13,361 nucleotides of DNA from Crenothrix polyspora (lineage in GTDB: Bacteria > Pseudomonadota > Gammaproteobacteria > Methylococcales > Methylomonadaceae), in contig CAMDOP010000064.1 in the NCBI GenBank assembly GCA_945903675.1, positions 1 through 13,361 of the forward strand, given 5' to 3'. Position numbers and translations under genes: made by a program. Within the stretch, counting starts at the first letter, position 1. Every line of letters begins with the position of its first letter. Shown one piece after another: positions 1 through 6,897 of the stretch. The notes beneath the pieces are model-generated. The model did no database searches. It saw only the letters and a program-made list of their open reading frames with translations, and had not been told where the DNA came from.

Positions 1-1107
1 GGTTACGTGTTGACCAATCATCACGTTGTTAAAGACGCTGATGAGATTATTGTTAAGTTTTCTGATCGACGTGAGTTACTTGCCAAGTTAATTGGCTCTG
101 ATGCGCGTACCGATGTGGCGTTGTTAAAAGTTGAAGCTGCTGATTTGCCAGTAGTTAGTATTGGTGATCCTAGTAAATTACAGGTTGGCGAGTGGGTGTT
201 GGCTATTGGCTCTCCATTTGGTTTTGAACAGTCAGTGACTGCGGGTATTGTAAGTGCCAAGGGTCGTAGTTTACCTGGCGGTAATTATGTGCCGTTTATA
301 CAAACCGATGTTGCTATTAATCCAGGTAATTCAGGTGGTCCTTTGTTTAATATGGATGGCAAAGTAGTGGGTATCAACTCACAAATTTATAGCCGTACCG
401 GTGGTTTTATGGGGCTTTCATTTGCTATTCCTATGGATGTGGTTATGAGTGTGGTTGAGCAAATCAAGGCTAATGGTAAAGCTGCTCATGGTTGGTTGGG
501 TGTGCAAATTCAAGATGTGACGAGGGAACTCGCTGAATCTTTTGGTATGAAAAAACCTCAAGGTGCTTTGGTTTCTAAAGTGATGCCTGATAGTCCAGCA
601 GAAAAAGCACAGTTACAAATTGGCGACATTATTACTGAGTTTAATGGCCAGTCTATTGAAAAGTCAGGTGATTTACCTCCTATGGTTGGTATGACGCCGA
701 TTAAAGATAAAGCTACCTTGAAAATTATCAGGCAAGGTGGAGAAAAAACCATTAACTTTAATATTGGCTTATTGCCTGAGCAAGTTGATAAAGTAGCTGA
801 CAGTAAAACAGAAAAAGCTAAACCTACTAACAGATTGGGCCTGACCGTGACTGATTTGACGACTGAGGAAAGGCAGTTAACGCAGGTCAGTAAAGGCGGT
901 GTGCTGGTACAAAATATAGGCAAAGGCGCTGCTAAAAGTGCAGGCGTTCAACTGGGTGATGTTATTTTACGTCTTGATAATCAACTTATTCATGATGTGG
1001 CTGGCTTTGAAAAGATTGTTAAAAACTTACCCGCCGGTAAGTCGGTTGCTGCTTTAATTCAGCGACGAGGAAGTCCTGCCTTTTTAGCACTTAAGATTGA
1101 AAAATAA
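1..1107 (+). CDS. degP: DegP/MucD-type periplasmic serine endoprotease (5' end missing)
   Basis: Do/HtrA family protease and chaperone that degrades or refolds misfolded envelope proteins in the periplasm. The reading frame is already open at base 1 (Gly-Tyr-Val-Leu-Thr-Asn-His-His), so the signal peptide and roughly the first 100 residues lie outside the window. All three catalytic residues are visible: His in TNHHVV (codon 22-24), Asp in DARTDVALLKV (codon 112-114) and Ser in NPGNSGGPL (codon 331-333). Two PDZ domains follow: the first begins near the WLGV carboxylate-binding loop at about 490, the second near NRLGLTVTD at about 829 and runs to the stop. Two PDZ domains fit DegP/DegQ/MucD rather than DegS, which has one. 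A hairpin and intrinsic terminator follow the stop, so this is probably the last gene of its transcript. Choosing among DegP, DegQ and MucD is not possible without the N-terminus. Confidence 0.93.
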   Translation, partial: GYVLTNHHVVKDADEIIVKFSDRRELLAKLIGSDARTDVALLKVEAADLPVVSIGDPSKLQVGEWVLAIGSPFGFEQSVTAGIVSAKGRSLPGGNYVPFIQTDVAINPGNSGGPLFNMDGKVVGINSQIYSRTGGFMGLSFAIPMDVVMSVVEQIKANGKAAHGWLGVQIQDVTRELAESFGMKKPQGALVSKVMPDSPAEKAQLQIGDIITEFNGQSIEKSGDLPPMVGMTPIKDKATLKIIRQGGEKTINFNIGLLPEQVDKVADSKTEKAKPTNRLGLTVTDLTTEERQLTQVSKGGVLVQNIGKGAAKSAGVQLGDVILRLDNQLIHDVAGFEKIVKNLPAGKSVAALIQRRGSPAFLALKIEK

Positions 1108-1119
1108 GGCAATGCTTTT

Positions 1120-1162
1120 GTAATGTAAACAGCCCTCTATCATGAGTTGCTGTTTGCATTAC
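1120..1162 (+). repeat. 13-bp stem-loop just after the protease gene
   Basis: The arms at 1120-1132 (GTAATGTAAACAG) and 1150-1162 (CTGTTTGCATTAC) pair along all 13 positions with one G-U wobble, around a 17-base loop. It begins 13 bases after the stop codon and ends 5 bases before the terminator hairpin. It has no T-run of its own. It could protect the mRNA 3' end or be a small operator; the role is inferred only from position. Confidence 0.6.
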
Positions 1163-1166
1163 TCAT

Positions 1167-1195
1167 AACGGCGGCGGATTTATTCCGCCGTTTTT
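1167..1195 (+). terminator. Rho-independent terminator of the protease gene
   Basis: CGGCGGA at 1172-1178 pairs perfectly with TCCGCCG at 1184-1190 around a 5-base loop, directly followed by five T at 1191-1195. An alternative 8-bp pairing (1167-1174 with 1185-1192) is also possible. A GC-rich stem with a T-run about 60 bases after the stop codon is the standard intrinsic terminator layout, and it separates the protease transcript from prmB. Confidence 0.85.
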
Positions 1196-1291
1196 GTTGG
1201 CGATGGCATATAAAACTTAAACTGAATCGACTGGATTAGTTTAAAATCGACACTTTAGTGAAATATCACACACTTGCTTACTAATTGACTC

Positions 1292-2224
1292 ATGCAACCT
1301 ACACATACTGATGTTTTAACGACCCTCACAACACTGCGTGATTATATACGCTGGGCATCCAGTCGCTTTACCATCGCTGGGGTTAGTTTTGGACATGGCA
1401 CTCTGACAGCGCTTGACGAAGCTGCGGCGCTAGTCTTACATACTGTACATCAACCCTATAATTTGGCTGAAGCCTATCTCGATGCGGCATTAACCATGGC
1501 AGAACGGTCATCGATTATTGATATCATCGACAGACGTATTAATGAAAGAACACCTGCCGCTTATTTGACGAATGAGGCTATATTTGCGGGCCTTGCCTTT
1601 TATGTTGATAATCGGGTCTTAGTACCAAGATCACCTATTGCTGAATTAATAGAGCAGCGTTTTTCTCCGTGGGTTGAAGAAGAACAGGTCGTTCGTATTT
1701 TAGATTTGTGTACGGGTAGTGGTTGTATTGCGATTGCCTGTGCCTATGCTTTTCAAGAGGCCTATGTGGACGCTGTCGATTTATCTGCCGATGCTTTAGA
1801 CGTAGCCGCGATCAATGTTGAAAAACATCAGTTAGCAGAGACAGTCACGTTATACCAATCAGATTTATTTAATGAATTGCCGGAGGCTCGTTATGACATT
1901 ATTGTTAGTAATCCGCCTTATGTCAGTCACCAAGAATGGTCAGAATTGCCTCAAGAGTTCCGTGCAGAGCCCGACATGGGCTTTAAAGGTGGAGTGACAG
2001 GTTTGGATCTTGTCATACGTATTTTAGTGGATGCCGATGCTTACTTAGCAACGCAGGGTATTTTGTGTGTGGAAGTGGGAAGTAGTGCGCAAACCTTACA
2101 AGATACTTTCCCGAATGTGCCTTTCTTTTGGATGAATTTTGAGCGAGGTGGTGACGGCGTGTTCTTGCTGACGGCGGGTCAGGTTCATGAGTATCAACAT
2201 TTATTTATAGCAGCGTTAGGTTAA
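1292..2224 (+). CDS. prmB: Ribosomal protein uL3 N5-glutamine methyltransferase PrmB
   Basis: SAM-dependent enzyme that methylates a glutamine side chain of ribosomal protein L3 in the cytoplasm. The SAM-binding motif DLCTGSGCIAIA is at residues 138-149 and the substrate-glutamine motif NPPY at 207-210. The N-terminal helical domain is about 110 residues, and the 310-residue length matches PrmB. The paralogue PrmC (release-factor methyltransferase) shares NPPY, but the CTGSGCIAIA form of the SAM motif and the direct aroC neighbour, as in E. coli, favour PrmB. The ATG at 1292 is the first start codon after an in-frame TGA at 1286-1288. It has no clear Shine-Dalgarno sequence, and I see no convincing promoter in 1196-1291. 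The stop is one base before aroC, so the two are probably co-transcribed. Confidence 0.93.
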   Translation: MQPTHTDVLTTLTTLRDYIRWASSRFTIAGVSFGHGTLTALDEAAALVLHTVHQPYNLAEAYLDAALTMAERSSIIDIIDRRINERTPAAYLTNEAIFAGLAFYVDNRVLVPRSPIAELIEQRFSPWVEEEQVVRILDLCTGSGCIAIACAYAFQEAYVDAVDLSADALDVAAINVEKHQLAETVTLYQSDLFNELPEARYDIIVSNPPYVSHQEWSELPQEFRAEPDMGFKGGVTGLDLVIRILVDADAYLATQGILCVEVGSSAQTLQDTFPNVPFFWMNFERGGDGVFLLTAGQVHEYQHLFIAALG

Positions 2225-2225
2225 T

Positions 2226-3314
2226 ATGTCTGGAAATACGATAGGAAAATTATTCACAGTCACCTCCTTTGGTGAAAGTCATGGTCCTGCCATAGGTTGT
2301 ATCGTTGATGGCTGTCCTCCGGGTTTGCTGCTATCAGAAGCTGATTTACAAGAAGATCTTGATCGCAGAAAACCAGGTACTTCAAGGCATACTACACAGC
2401 GTCGTGAAGCCGATGTGGTAAAAATATTATCCGGTGTGTTTGAAGGCAAAACGACGGGGACGCCTATTGGCTTGTTGATAGAAAATACTGATCAACGCTC
2501 AAAAGATTATTCTAAAATTGCCGATACTTTTAGGCCGGGTCATGCTGATTATACTTATCAGCAAAAATACGGTTTTAGAGATTATCGAGGCGGTGGTCGT
2601 TCTTCTGCTCGTGAAACTGCTATGCGTGTTGCAGCGGGTGGCATTGCCAAGAAATACCTTAAAGAACTGGCTGGTATAGAAGTTCGTGGTTATTTATCTC
2701 AATTAGGCCCGATAAAAATAGAAAAACTGGATTGGTCAATCATCGATAGCAATCCATTCTTTTGTCCTGATATTGATAAAGTGGCCGTAATGGAAGCTTA
2801 TATGGATGCCTTACGTAAGGAAGGTGAATCCATAGGTGCAAGAATTGAGGTGGTCGCAACCAATGTGCCGCCCGGTTTAGGCGAGCCTATTTTTGATCGT
2901 TTAGATGCTGATCTGGCTCATGCTTTGATGAGTATTAATGCGGTTAAAGGCGTAGAGATTGGTGATGGCTTCGCTTGTGTTAACAGTAAAGGCACGCAGT
3001 TTCGAGATGAAATAACGCCTACAGGCTTTTTGAGCAATCACGCCGGTGGTATTTTAGGCGGTATTTCTAGCGGTCAGTCCATTACAGCTAGTATTGCCTT
3101 AAAACCCACTTCTAGCTTACGCTTAGCCGGTAAAAGTATTAATCAGCAAGGTGAGGCCATAGAAGTAAGTACCGAAGGTCGTCATGATCCTTGTGTGGGT
3201 ATACGCGCCACACCGATTGCTGAAGCGATGATGGCCCTAGTCTTGATGGATCATTTGCTAAGACATAGGGCACAAAATCAGCATGTTCAATCGGGATTGC
3301 CTATTATTAGGTGA
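2226..3314 (+). CDS. aroC: Chorismate synthase
   Basis: Catalyses the last step of the shikimate pathway, converting 5-enolpyruvylshikimate 3-phosphate to chorismate with reduced FMN, in the cytoplasm. The family signatures are intact: GESHG at residues 16-20, RPGHADYTY at 103-111 with the conserved His107, YGFRDYRGGGRSSARE at about 115-130, the VKGVEIGDGF stretch near 240, and GRHDPCVGIRATP near 318. The 362-residue length is normal for the bacterial enzyme. It starts one base after the prmB stop, so translation is probably coupled. No intrinsic terminator follows; the next structure is the palindromic repeat at 3368-3472. Confidence 0.98.
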   Translation: MSGNTIGKLFTVTSFGESHGPAIGCIVDGCPPGLLLSEADLQEDLDRRKPGTSRHTTQRREADVVKILSGVFEGKTTGTPIGLLIENTDQRSKDYSKIADTFRPGHADYTYQQKYGFRDYRGGGRSSARETAMRVAAGGIAKKYLKELAGIEVRGYLSQLGPIKIEKLDWSIIDSNPFFCPDIDKVAVMEAYMDALRKEGESIGARIEVVATNVPPGLGEPIFDRLDADLAHALMSINAVKGVEIGDGFACVNSKGTQFRDEITPTGFLSNHAGGILGGISSGQSITASIALKPTSSLRLAGKSINQQGEAIEVSTEGRHDPCVGIRATPIAEAMMALVLMDHLLRHRAQNQHVQSGLPIIR

Positions 3315-3367
3315 TTTCTGGCTATCAATTTAAGGGCTGTCAGCTTTTCCACCCTCTGCGTCACAAC

Positions 3368-3472
3368 CCACATTTAAGCGAAAACAGTTTGTGTGGAGTG
3401 CTGAGCTTCAGCTATAGCCTTTTAAAACAGCTAAAGCTGTTTTATCCAAGACTACAGATTACTTAACTGTGG
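3368..3472 (-). repeat. Dispersed foldback (MITE-like) element, copy 1
   Basis: Read on the minus strand this aligns with 10675-10770. Both begin CCACAGTTAAGTA, share an identical 25-base block (here 3420-3444) and a block ATAGCTGAAGCT, then ACTCC, and end near TGTGG. The 25-base block contains a perfect 10-bp stem (TAAAACAGCT/AGCTGTTTTA) at 3423-3444. The ends are short inverted repeats, CCACATTTAA (3368-3377) against TTAACTGTGG (3463-3472), with one mismatch. A further outer inverted pair, CTCTGCGTCAC (3354-3364) and GTGACGCGGAG (3476-3486), matches at 10 of 11 positions, so the true element may be larger. It fills most of the gap between aroC and the MFS gene. No protein is encoded. Confidence 0.8.
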
Positions 3473-3529
3473 GCAGTGACGCGGAGCGAGGCAGCGATAA
3501 TAACTTTCTTATTTTCATGAAGTAAATAA

Positions 3530-4693
3530 ATGTCTATTCCTTACTGGCGGCTGTCAGGGTTTTATTTTTTATATTTTGCAGCTCTAGGTGGCTTTATCCC
3601 TTACTGGAGTCTTTATTTAAAAGATTTTGGTTTTAATCCCATTGAAATCGGTGAGTTATCTGCGCTCTTAGTAGGGACAAAAATTATTGGACCTATTTTA
3701 TGGGGCTGGATAGCCGACCATACGGGTAAAAGCATAGGCATTATTCGATTGGCGGGCTTTTTTTCTACTGTGATATTTGCAGGATTTCTATGGGCTTATG
3801 ATTATTTGGGCTTTGCCTTGATCACCATAGGCTTTAGTTTTTTTTGGAATGCGATGTTGCCGCAATTTGAAGCAGTGACCTTAGCGCATTTACGAAATGC
3901 AGCGCATCATTATAGTCGAGTAAGATTGTGGGGCTCTATTGGCTTTATAGTCGCAGTGCTGAGTATCGGTGCTGTTTTAGAACATTACTCAGTCACTTTA
4001 TTACCGCTCATCATAGCTGCATTGTTATTGTTAAATGCGGGCATTACCTTTGTGACTCCAGAAGCTAAAAGCATTAGTTTGGATCTGGCAACACATGGCA
4101 TTTTAAAAATTATCAAGATGCCAGAAGTATTAGCCTTTATAGCAGTTAATGTATTGTTGCAAATGGCACATGCTCCATATTATGTTTTCTACTCTATCTA
4201 TTTAAAGCATGCTCAATATTCGGCCATGGTTACAGGATTGCTCTGGGCATTAGGTGTCTTGGCTGAGATAGTGTTATTTATTTATATGCGCAATCTATTA
4301 AAGCACTGTTCTTTACGTGCCATCTTATTGCTTAGTTTAGCGTTGGCGACTGCTAGGTGGTTGATGATAGGCTGGGGCTCTGAGTATTTGTGGGTACTCA
4401 TCGTTGCGCAACTGTTTCATGCCGCTACTTTTGGGGGTACTCACGTCGTTGCTATGTATTTACTGCAACGTTATTTTGGTGAGCAACATCAAGGAAAAGG
4501 CCAAGCTTTGTATACCAGTCTTTGTTTTGGTTTAGGTGGTGTGCTGGGTAGTCTTTATAGTGGTTATTATTGGGATTTACTAGGCTCACAGTTTGTGTTC
4601 TCAATGGCTGCGGCATGTTGTGGCTTAGCGTTTATCATTGCTTATGTTTGGGTAGGTAGGGAAAATGCTCAAGATAAGCTTATGGTAGGTTAG
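3530..4693 (+). CDS. MFS transporter, HcaT / phenylpropionate-permease-like
   Basis: A 387-residue integral inner-membrane protein made of about twelve hydrophobic segments. The N-terminus (IPYWRLSGFYFLYFAALGG, then FIPYWSLYLKDFGF) has the pattern of the MFS_1-like / HcaT / nucleoside-symporter branch. A form of MFS motif A, GWIADHTGK, lies at residues 59-67 between the second and third segments, as expected for a proton-coupled carrier. The C-terminus is short and cytoplasmic. The substrate cannot be read from the sequence: neighbours are aroC and lpxK, and neither names a cargo. The ATG at 3530 has only a weak GAAG upstream. The gap of 78 bases to lpxK would allow co-transcription but does not prove it. 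Confidence 0.85.
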   Translation: MSIPYWRLSGFYFLYFAALGGFIPYWSLYLKDFGFNPIEIGELSALLVGTKIIGPILWGWIADHTGKSIGIIRLAGFFSTVIFAGFLWAYDYLGFALITIGFSFFWNAMLPQFEAVTLAHLRNAAHHYSRVRLWGSIGFIVAVLSIGAVLEHYSVTLLPLIIAALLLLNAGITFVTPEAKSISLDLATHGILKIIKMPEVLAFIAVNVLLQMAHAPYYVFYSIYLKHAQYSAMVTGLLWALGVLAEIVLFIYMRNLLKHCSLRAILLLSLALATARWLMIGWGSEYLWVLIVAQLFHAATFGGTHVVAMYLLQRYFGEQHQGKGQALYTSLCFGLGGVLGSLYSGYYWDLLGSQFVFSMAAACCGLAFIIAYVWVGRENAQDKLMVG

Positions 4694-4771
4694 AATAAGC
4701 TCACTAAGAATGAAAATAGCTGTTCGATAATTAGCTATTGTTCAGTGTGCTATGAAATTTAAGACGATAAT

Positions 4772-5770
4772 ATGAAGAAAACTCTTGCTCGTTGGGCCTT
4801 AGATATTTGGTATAAAGACCCTGTTATTGGTCTGTGGCTAATGCCTCTGGGGTTTTTATTCAGTGATATCGTTCGATTTAGAAAGTTTTTATATCGAATT
4901 GGAATGTTAAAAACACAGACCTTACCTGTGCCTGTTATTGTCGTAGGTAATCTTACTGTGGGCGGTACAGGTAAAACACCGTTAGTTATTTATTTGGCTG
5001 AGTTCCTTAAAATATCTGGCTTTAAACCGGGCATCATTAGTCGAGGTTACGGAGGCCTAGCTGAATCTTGGCCCCAATGGGTAGGTACAGAAAGCTTAGC
5101 AAAAGATGTTGGTGATGAGGCCTTGTTAATTGCTAAACAAACGGTTTGTCCTATGGTAGTTGGACCATTACGTGTAGATGCTGCAAGATTATTATTAGAA
5201 AAGACCGATTGTGATGTTATTTTATCGGATGATGGCTTACAACATTATGCCTTACACAGAGATATTGAAATTGCTGTGATTGATGGTGTGCGACGTTTTG
5301 GAAATGGCTATTGTTTGCCTGCCGGCCCTTTGAGAGAACCTATCGAACGCTTAAATAGTGTCGACTTAATTATCGTCAATGGAGAAAAACAAGAGCCTAA
5401 TGAGTTCTCTATGCGTTTAGAAGGCGACATCGCTATTAATTTACTAACGGGTGAGCAAAAGCACTTAGTTGATTTTCTAACAGAGGATTGTCATGCGATA
5501 GCTGGCATAGGACATCCTGAAAGGTTTTTTAAGCAGTTAGCCTTGGTAGGACTTAACACTAGCAACAAAAGTTTTCCCGATCATTATTCGTTTCAACGCG
5601 AAGATATCGAATTTTCTGATCAACAGCCGGTGTTGATGACAGAAAAAGATGCGGTAAAATGCAGGTTATTTGCAGGTCAGCAACATTGGTATGTGCCTGT
5701 GACAGCTTGCCCAGATAGTCTTTTTACAGAACAATTATTAAATCTTTTGAGAGAAAAGCATGATAGATAA
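4772..5770 (+). CDS. lpxK: Tetraacyldisaccharide 4'-kinase
   Basis: Phosphorylates the 4' position of the lipid A disaccharide precursor, a late Raetz-pathway step at the inner face of the inner membrane. A hydrophobic N-terminal anchor helix at about residues 18-31 is followed by the Walker A segment GNLTVGGTGKTPLV (59-72). SDDGLQHYALHRDIEI (152-167) contains the conserved DDGLQH block, and MTEKDAVKC is near residue 290. The 332-residue length is typical. Its last 11 bases overlap the next gene, which indicates translational coupling in an lpxK / Trm112-like / kdsB unit as in E. coli, but msbA, which precedes lpxK there, is absent. A weak hairpin lies upstream at 4715-4739; no strong promoter is evident. 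Confidence 0.97.
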   Translation: MKKTLARWALDIWYKDPVIGLWLMPLGFLFSDIVRFRKFLYRIGMLKTQTLPVPVIVVGNLTVGGTGKTPLVIYLAEFLKISGFKPGIISRGYGGLAESWPQWVGTESLAKDVGDEALLIAKQTVCPMVVGPLRVDAARLLLEKTDCDVILSDDGLQHYALHRDIEIAVIDGVRRFGNGYCLPAGPLREPIERLNSVDLIIVNGEKQEPNEFSMRLEGDIAINLLTGEQKHLVDFLTEDCHAIAGIGHPERFFKQLALVGLNTSNKSFPDHYSFQREDIEFSDQQPVLMTEKDAVKCRLFAGQQHWYVPVTACPDSLFTEQLLNLLREKHDR

Positions 5771-5954
5771 AAAATTACTCGATATTTTGGCTTGCCCACT
5801 ATGCAAAAGTCCATTGCATTATGATAAGGTCAATGGTGAATTGATATGCCGAGCTGACCGTTTAGCCTTCCCAGTTCGAGATGATATTCCCGTTATGATT
5901 GAAGATGAAGCGCGTCAATTAAGTAGTGAAGAAGTAGACGCTTTATATCAATGA
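5760..5954 (+). CDS. Trm112 family protein (YcaR-like)
   Basis: A 64-residue cytoplasmic protein of the Trm112/YcaR family. The start KKLLDILACPLCKSPL and the central ELICRADRLAFPVRDDIPVM are the family pattern. Cys12 and Cys15 form a CPxC pair and Cys30 is also present. Eukaryotic Trm112 is a zinc-binding partner that activates methyltransferases; the bacterial role is not settled, and the steady link to kdsB/lpxK is known only as gene context. It overlaps lpxK by 11 bases, and its stop overlaps the kdsB start as ATGA, so its translation is probably coupled on both sides. A purine-rich GAGAAAAG precedes the ATG inside lpxK. Confidence 0.93.
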   Translation: MIDKKLLDILACPLCKSPLHYDKVNGELICRADRLAFPVRDDIPVMIEDEARQLSSEEVDALYQ

Positions 5955-6721
5955 GTCACCGATTTAAAGTCGTTATTCCCGCTAGATATGGTTCAAGTCG
6001 ATTACCCGGCAAACCCTTATTAGATATAGCAGGAAAACCAATGATTGTTCATGTTTGTGAGCGCGCTCAAGAAGCTGATGCTGAAGAAGTCGTCGTGGCA
6101 ACGGATGATACGCGTATTTTTCAAGCCGTCTCCGATTTAGGTATAAAAGCGGTGATGACCGGAGTTGATCATCAAAGTGGCACAGAAAGAATAGCTGAAG
6201 TGGCAAGGCTTTGTGGTTGGTCGGGGAATGACATTATTGTTAATCTGCAAGGTGATGAACCCTTAATACCTCCCGAAGCTATTCGAGAGGTTGCTGCGGC
6301 TTTAGCGAATCAAAATCTTGCGGGCATTGCCACTTTGGCGGCTAAGATAATAGCTTCAGAAGAAATCTTTAATCCCAATGCTGTTAAAGTGGTTTTGAAT
6401 CAGGCCGGTTATGCACTTTACTTTAGTCGTGCGCCTATTCCGTGGGAAAGAGGCGTTTTTGATCAGGTAAATAGAACACCTTCAGGTGCCGTGCCTTATC
6501 TTCGGCATATTGGTTTATATGCTTATAGGGTCGATTTTTTAAATCGTTATTGTTCATGGTCAGCCTCGGTATTGGAGTCGGTCGAAGCTTTGGAGCAATT
6601 GAGGATACTTTGGCAGGGTGAAGCGATTTTGGTCAAAGTCATCGATAAAACGCCTGAAGCAGGTGTTGATACTCAAGAAGACCTAATGCGCGTGACACGC
6701 ACATTAGGTCTACGGCGTTAA
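5951..6721 (+). CDS. kdsB: 3-deoxy-manno-octulosonate cytidylyltransferase (CMP-Kdo synthetase)
   Basis: Activates Kdo with CTP to CMP-Kdo, the donor for the LPS inner core, in the cytoplasm. The nucleotide-binding N-terminus VVIPARYGSSRLPGKPL (residues 7-23) and the metal-binding NLQGDEPLIPPE (98-109, Asp102) are intact. SRAPIPWER and the PYLRHIGLYAYR stretch in the second half are also family hallmarks. At 256 residues it is slightly longer than the E. coli enzyme. The start overlaps the stop of the Trm112-like gene by four bases. A strong hairpin at 6681-6709 lies inside the last codons. The next gene has its own promoter-like site, so kdsB probably ends this cluster. Confidence 0.97.
   Translation: MSHRFKVVIPARYGSSRLPGKPLLDIAGKPMIVHVCERAQEADAEEVVVATDDTRIFQAVSDLGIKAVMTGVDHQSGTERIAEVARLCGWSGNDIIVNLQGDEPLIPPEAIREVAAALANQNLAGIATLAAKIIASEEIFNPNAVKVVLNQAGYALYFSRAPIPWERGVFDQVNRTPSGAVPYLRHIGLYAYRVDFLNRYCSWSASVLESVEALEQLRILWQGEAILVKVIDKTPEAGVDTQEDLMRVTRTLGLRR
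6681..6709 (+). repeat. Strong hairpin within the 3' end of kdsB
   Basis: ACCTAATGCGCGT (6681-6693) and ACGCACATTAGGT (6697-6709) pair at 12 of 13 positions around a 3-base loop. It sits in coding sequence for DLMRVTRTLGL and ends 9 bases before the TAA stop codon. No T-run follows, so it is not a standard intrinsic terminator. It could stabilise the mRNA 3' end, act with Rho, or be a chance result of the codons used. Confidence 0.55.
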
Positions 6722-6778
6722 ATGATCTAACTGTTGATTTTAAAGTCAGCGATTTAATAGTAAAATGATTGCTATTAG

Positions 6779-6807
6779 TTGACATCCGCTGCTTACATCA
6801 GTAATTT
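6779..6807 (+). promoter_or_regulatory. Sigma-70-like promoter for the alaC-hom-thrC cluster
   Basis: A perfect TTGACA -35 box at 6779-6784 is followed after exactly 17 bases by TAATTT at 6802-6807. The -10 match is weak (3 of 6) but keeps the key second A and last T. Transcription would begin near 6814, giving a leader of about 85 bases before the alaC ATG at 6898. I see no threonine-rich leader peptide or attenuator hairpin in that leader. Confidence 0.5.
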
Positions 6808-6897
6808 AGCCTGTTTTGTTGTGACTTCTCATCATCTACTGCTGTGGAGAAGCTATTTTTTAATCTTACTCATACTTGGGTTGTTCAAGAGTTGTTA

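Noticed and set aside
4715..4739. AATAGCT/AGCTATT hairpin between the MFS gene and lpxK
   Set aside because: A 7-bp AT-rich stem with an 11-base loop and no T-run is weak and could easily be chance.
6844..6897. GTG start adding 18 residues to AlaC
   Set aside because: No ribosome-binding site, and the extension is unlike the conserved family N-terminus, which begins right at the ATG at 6898.
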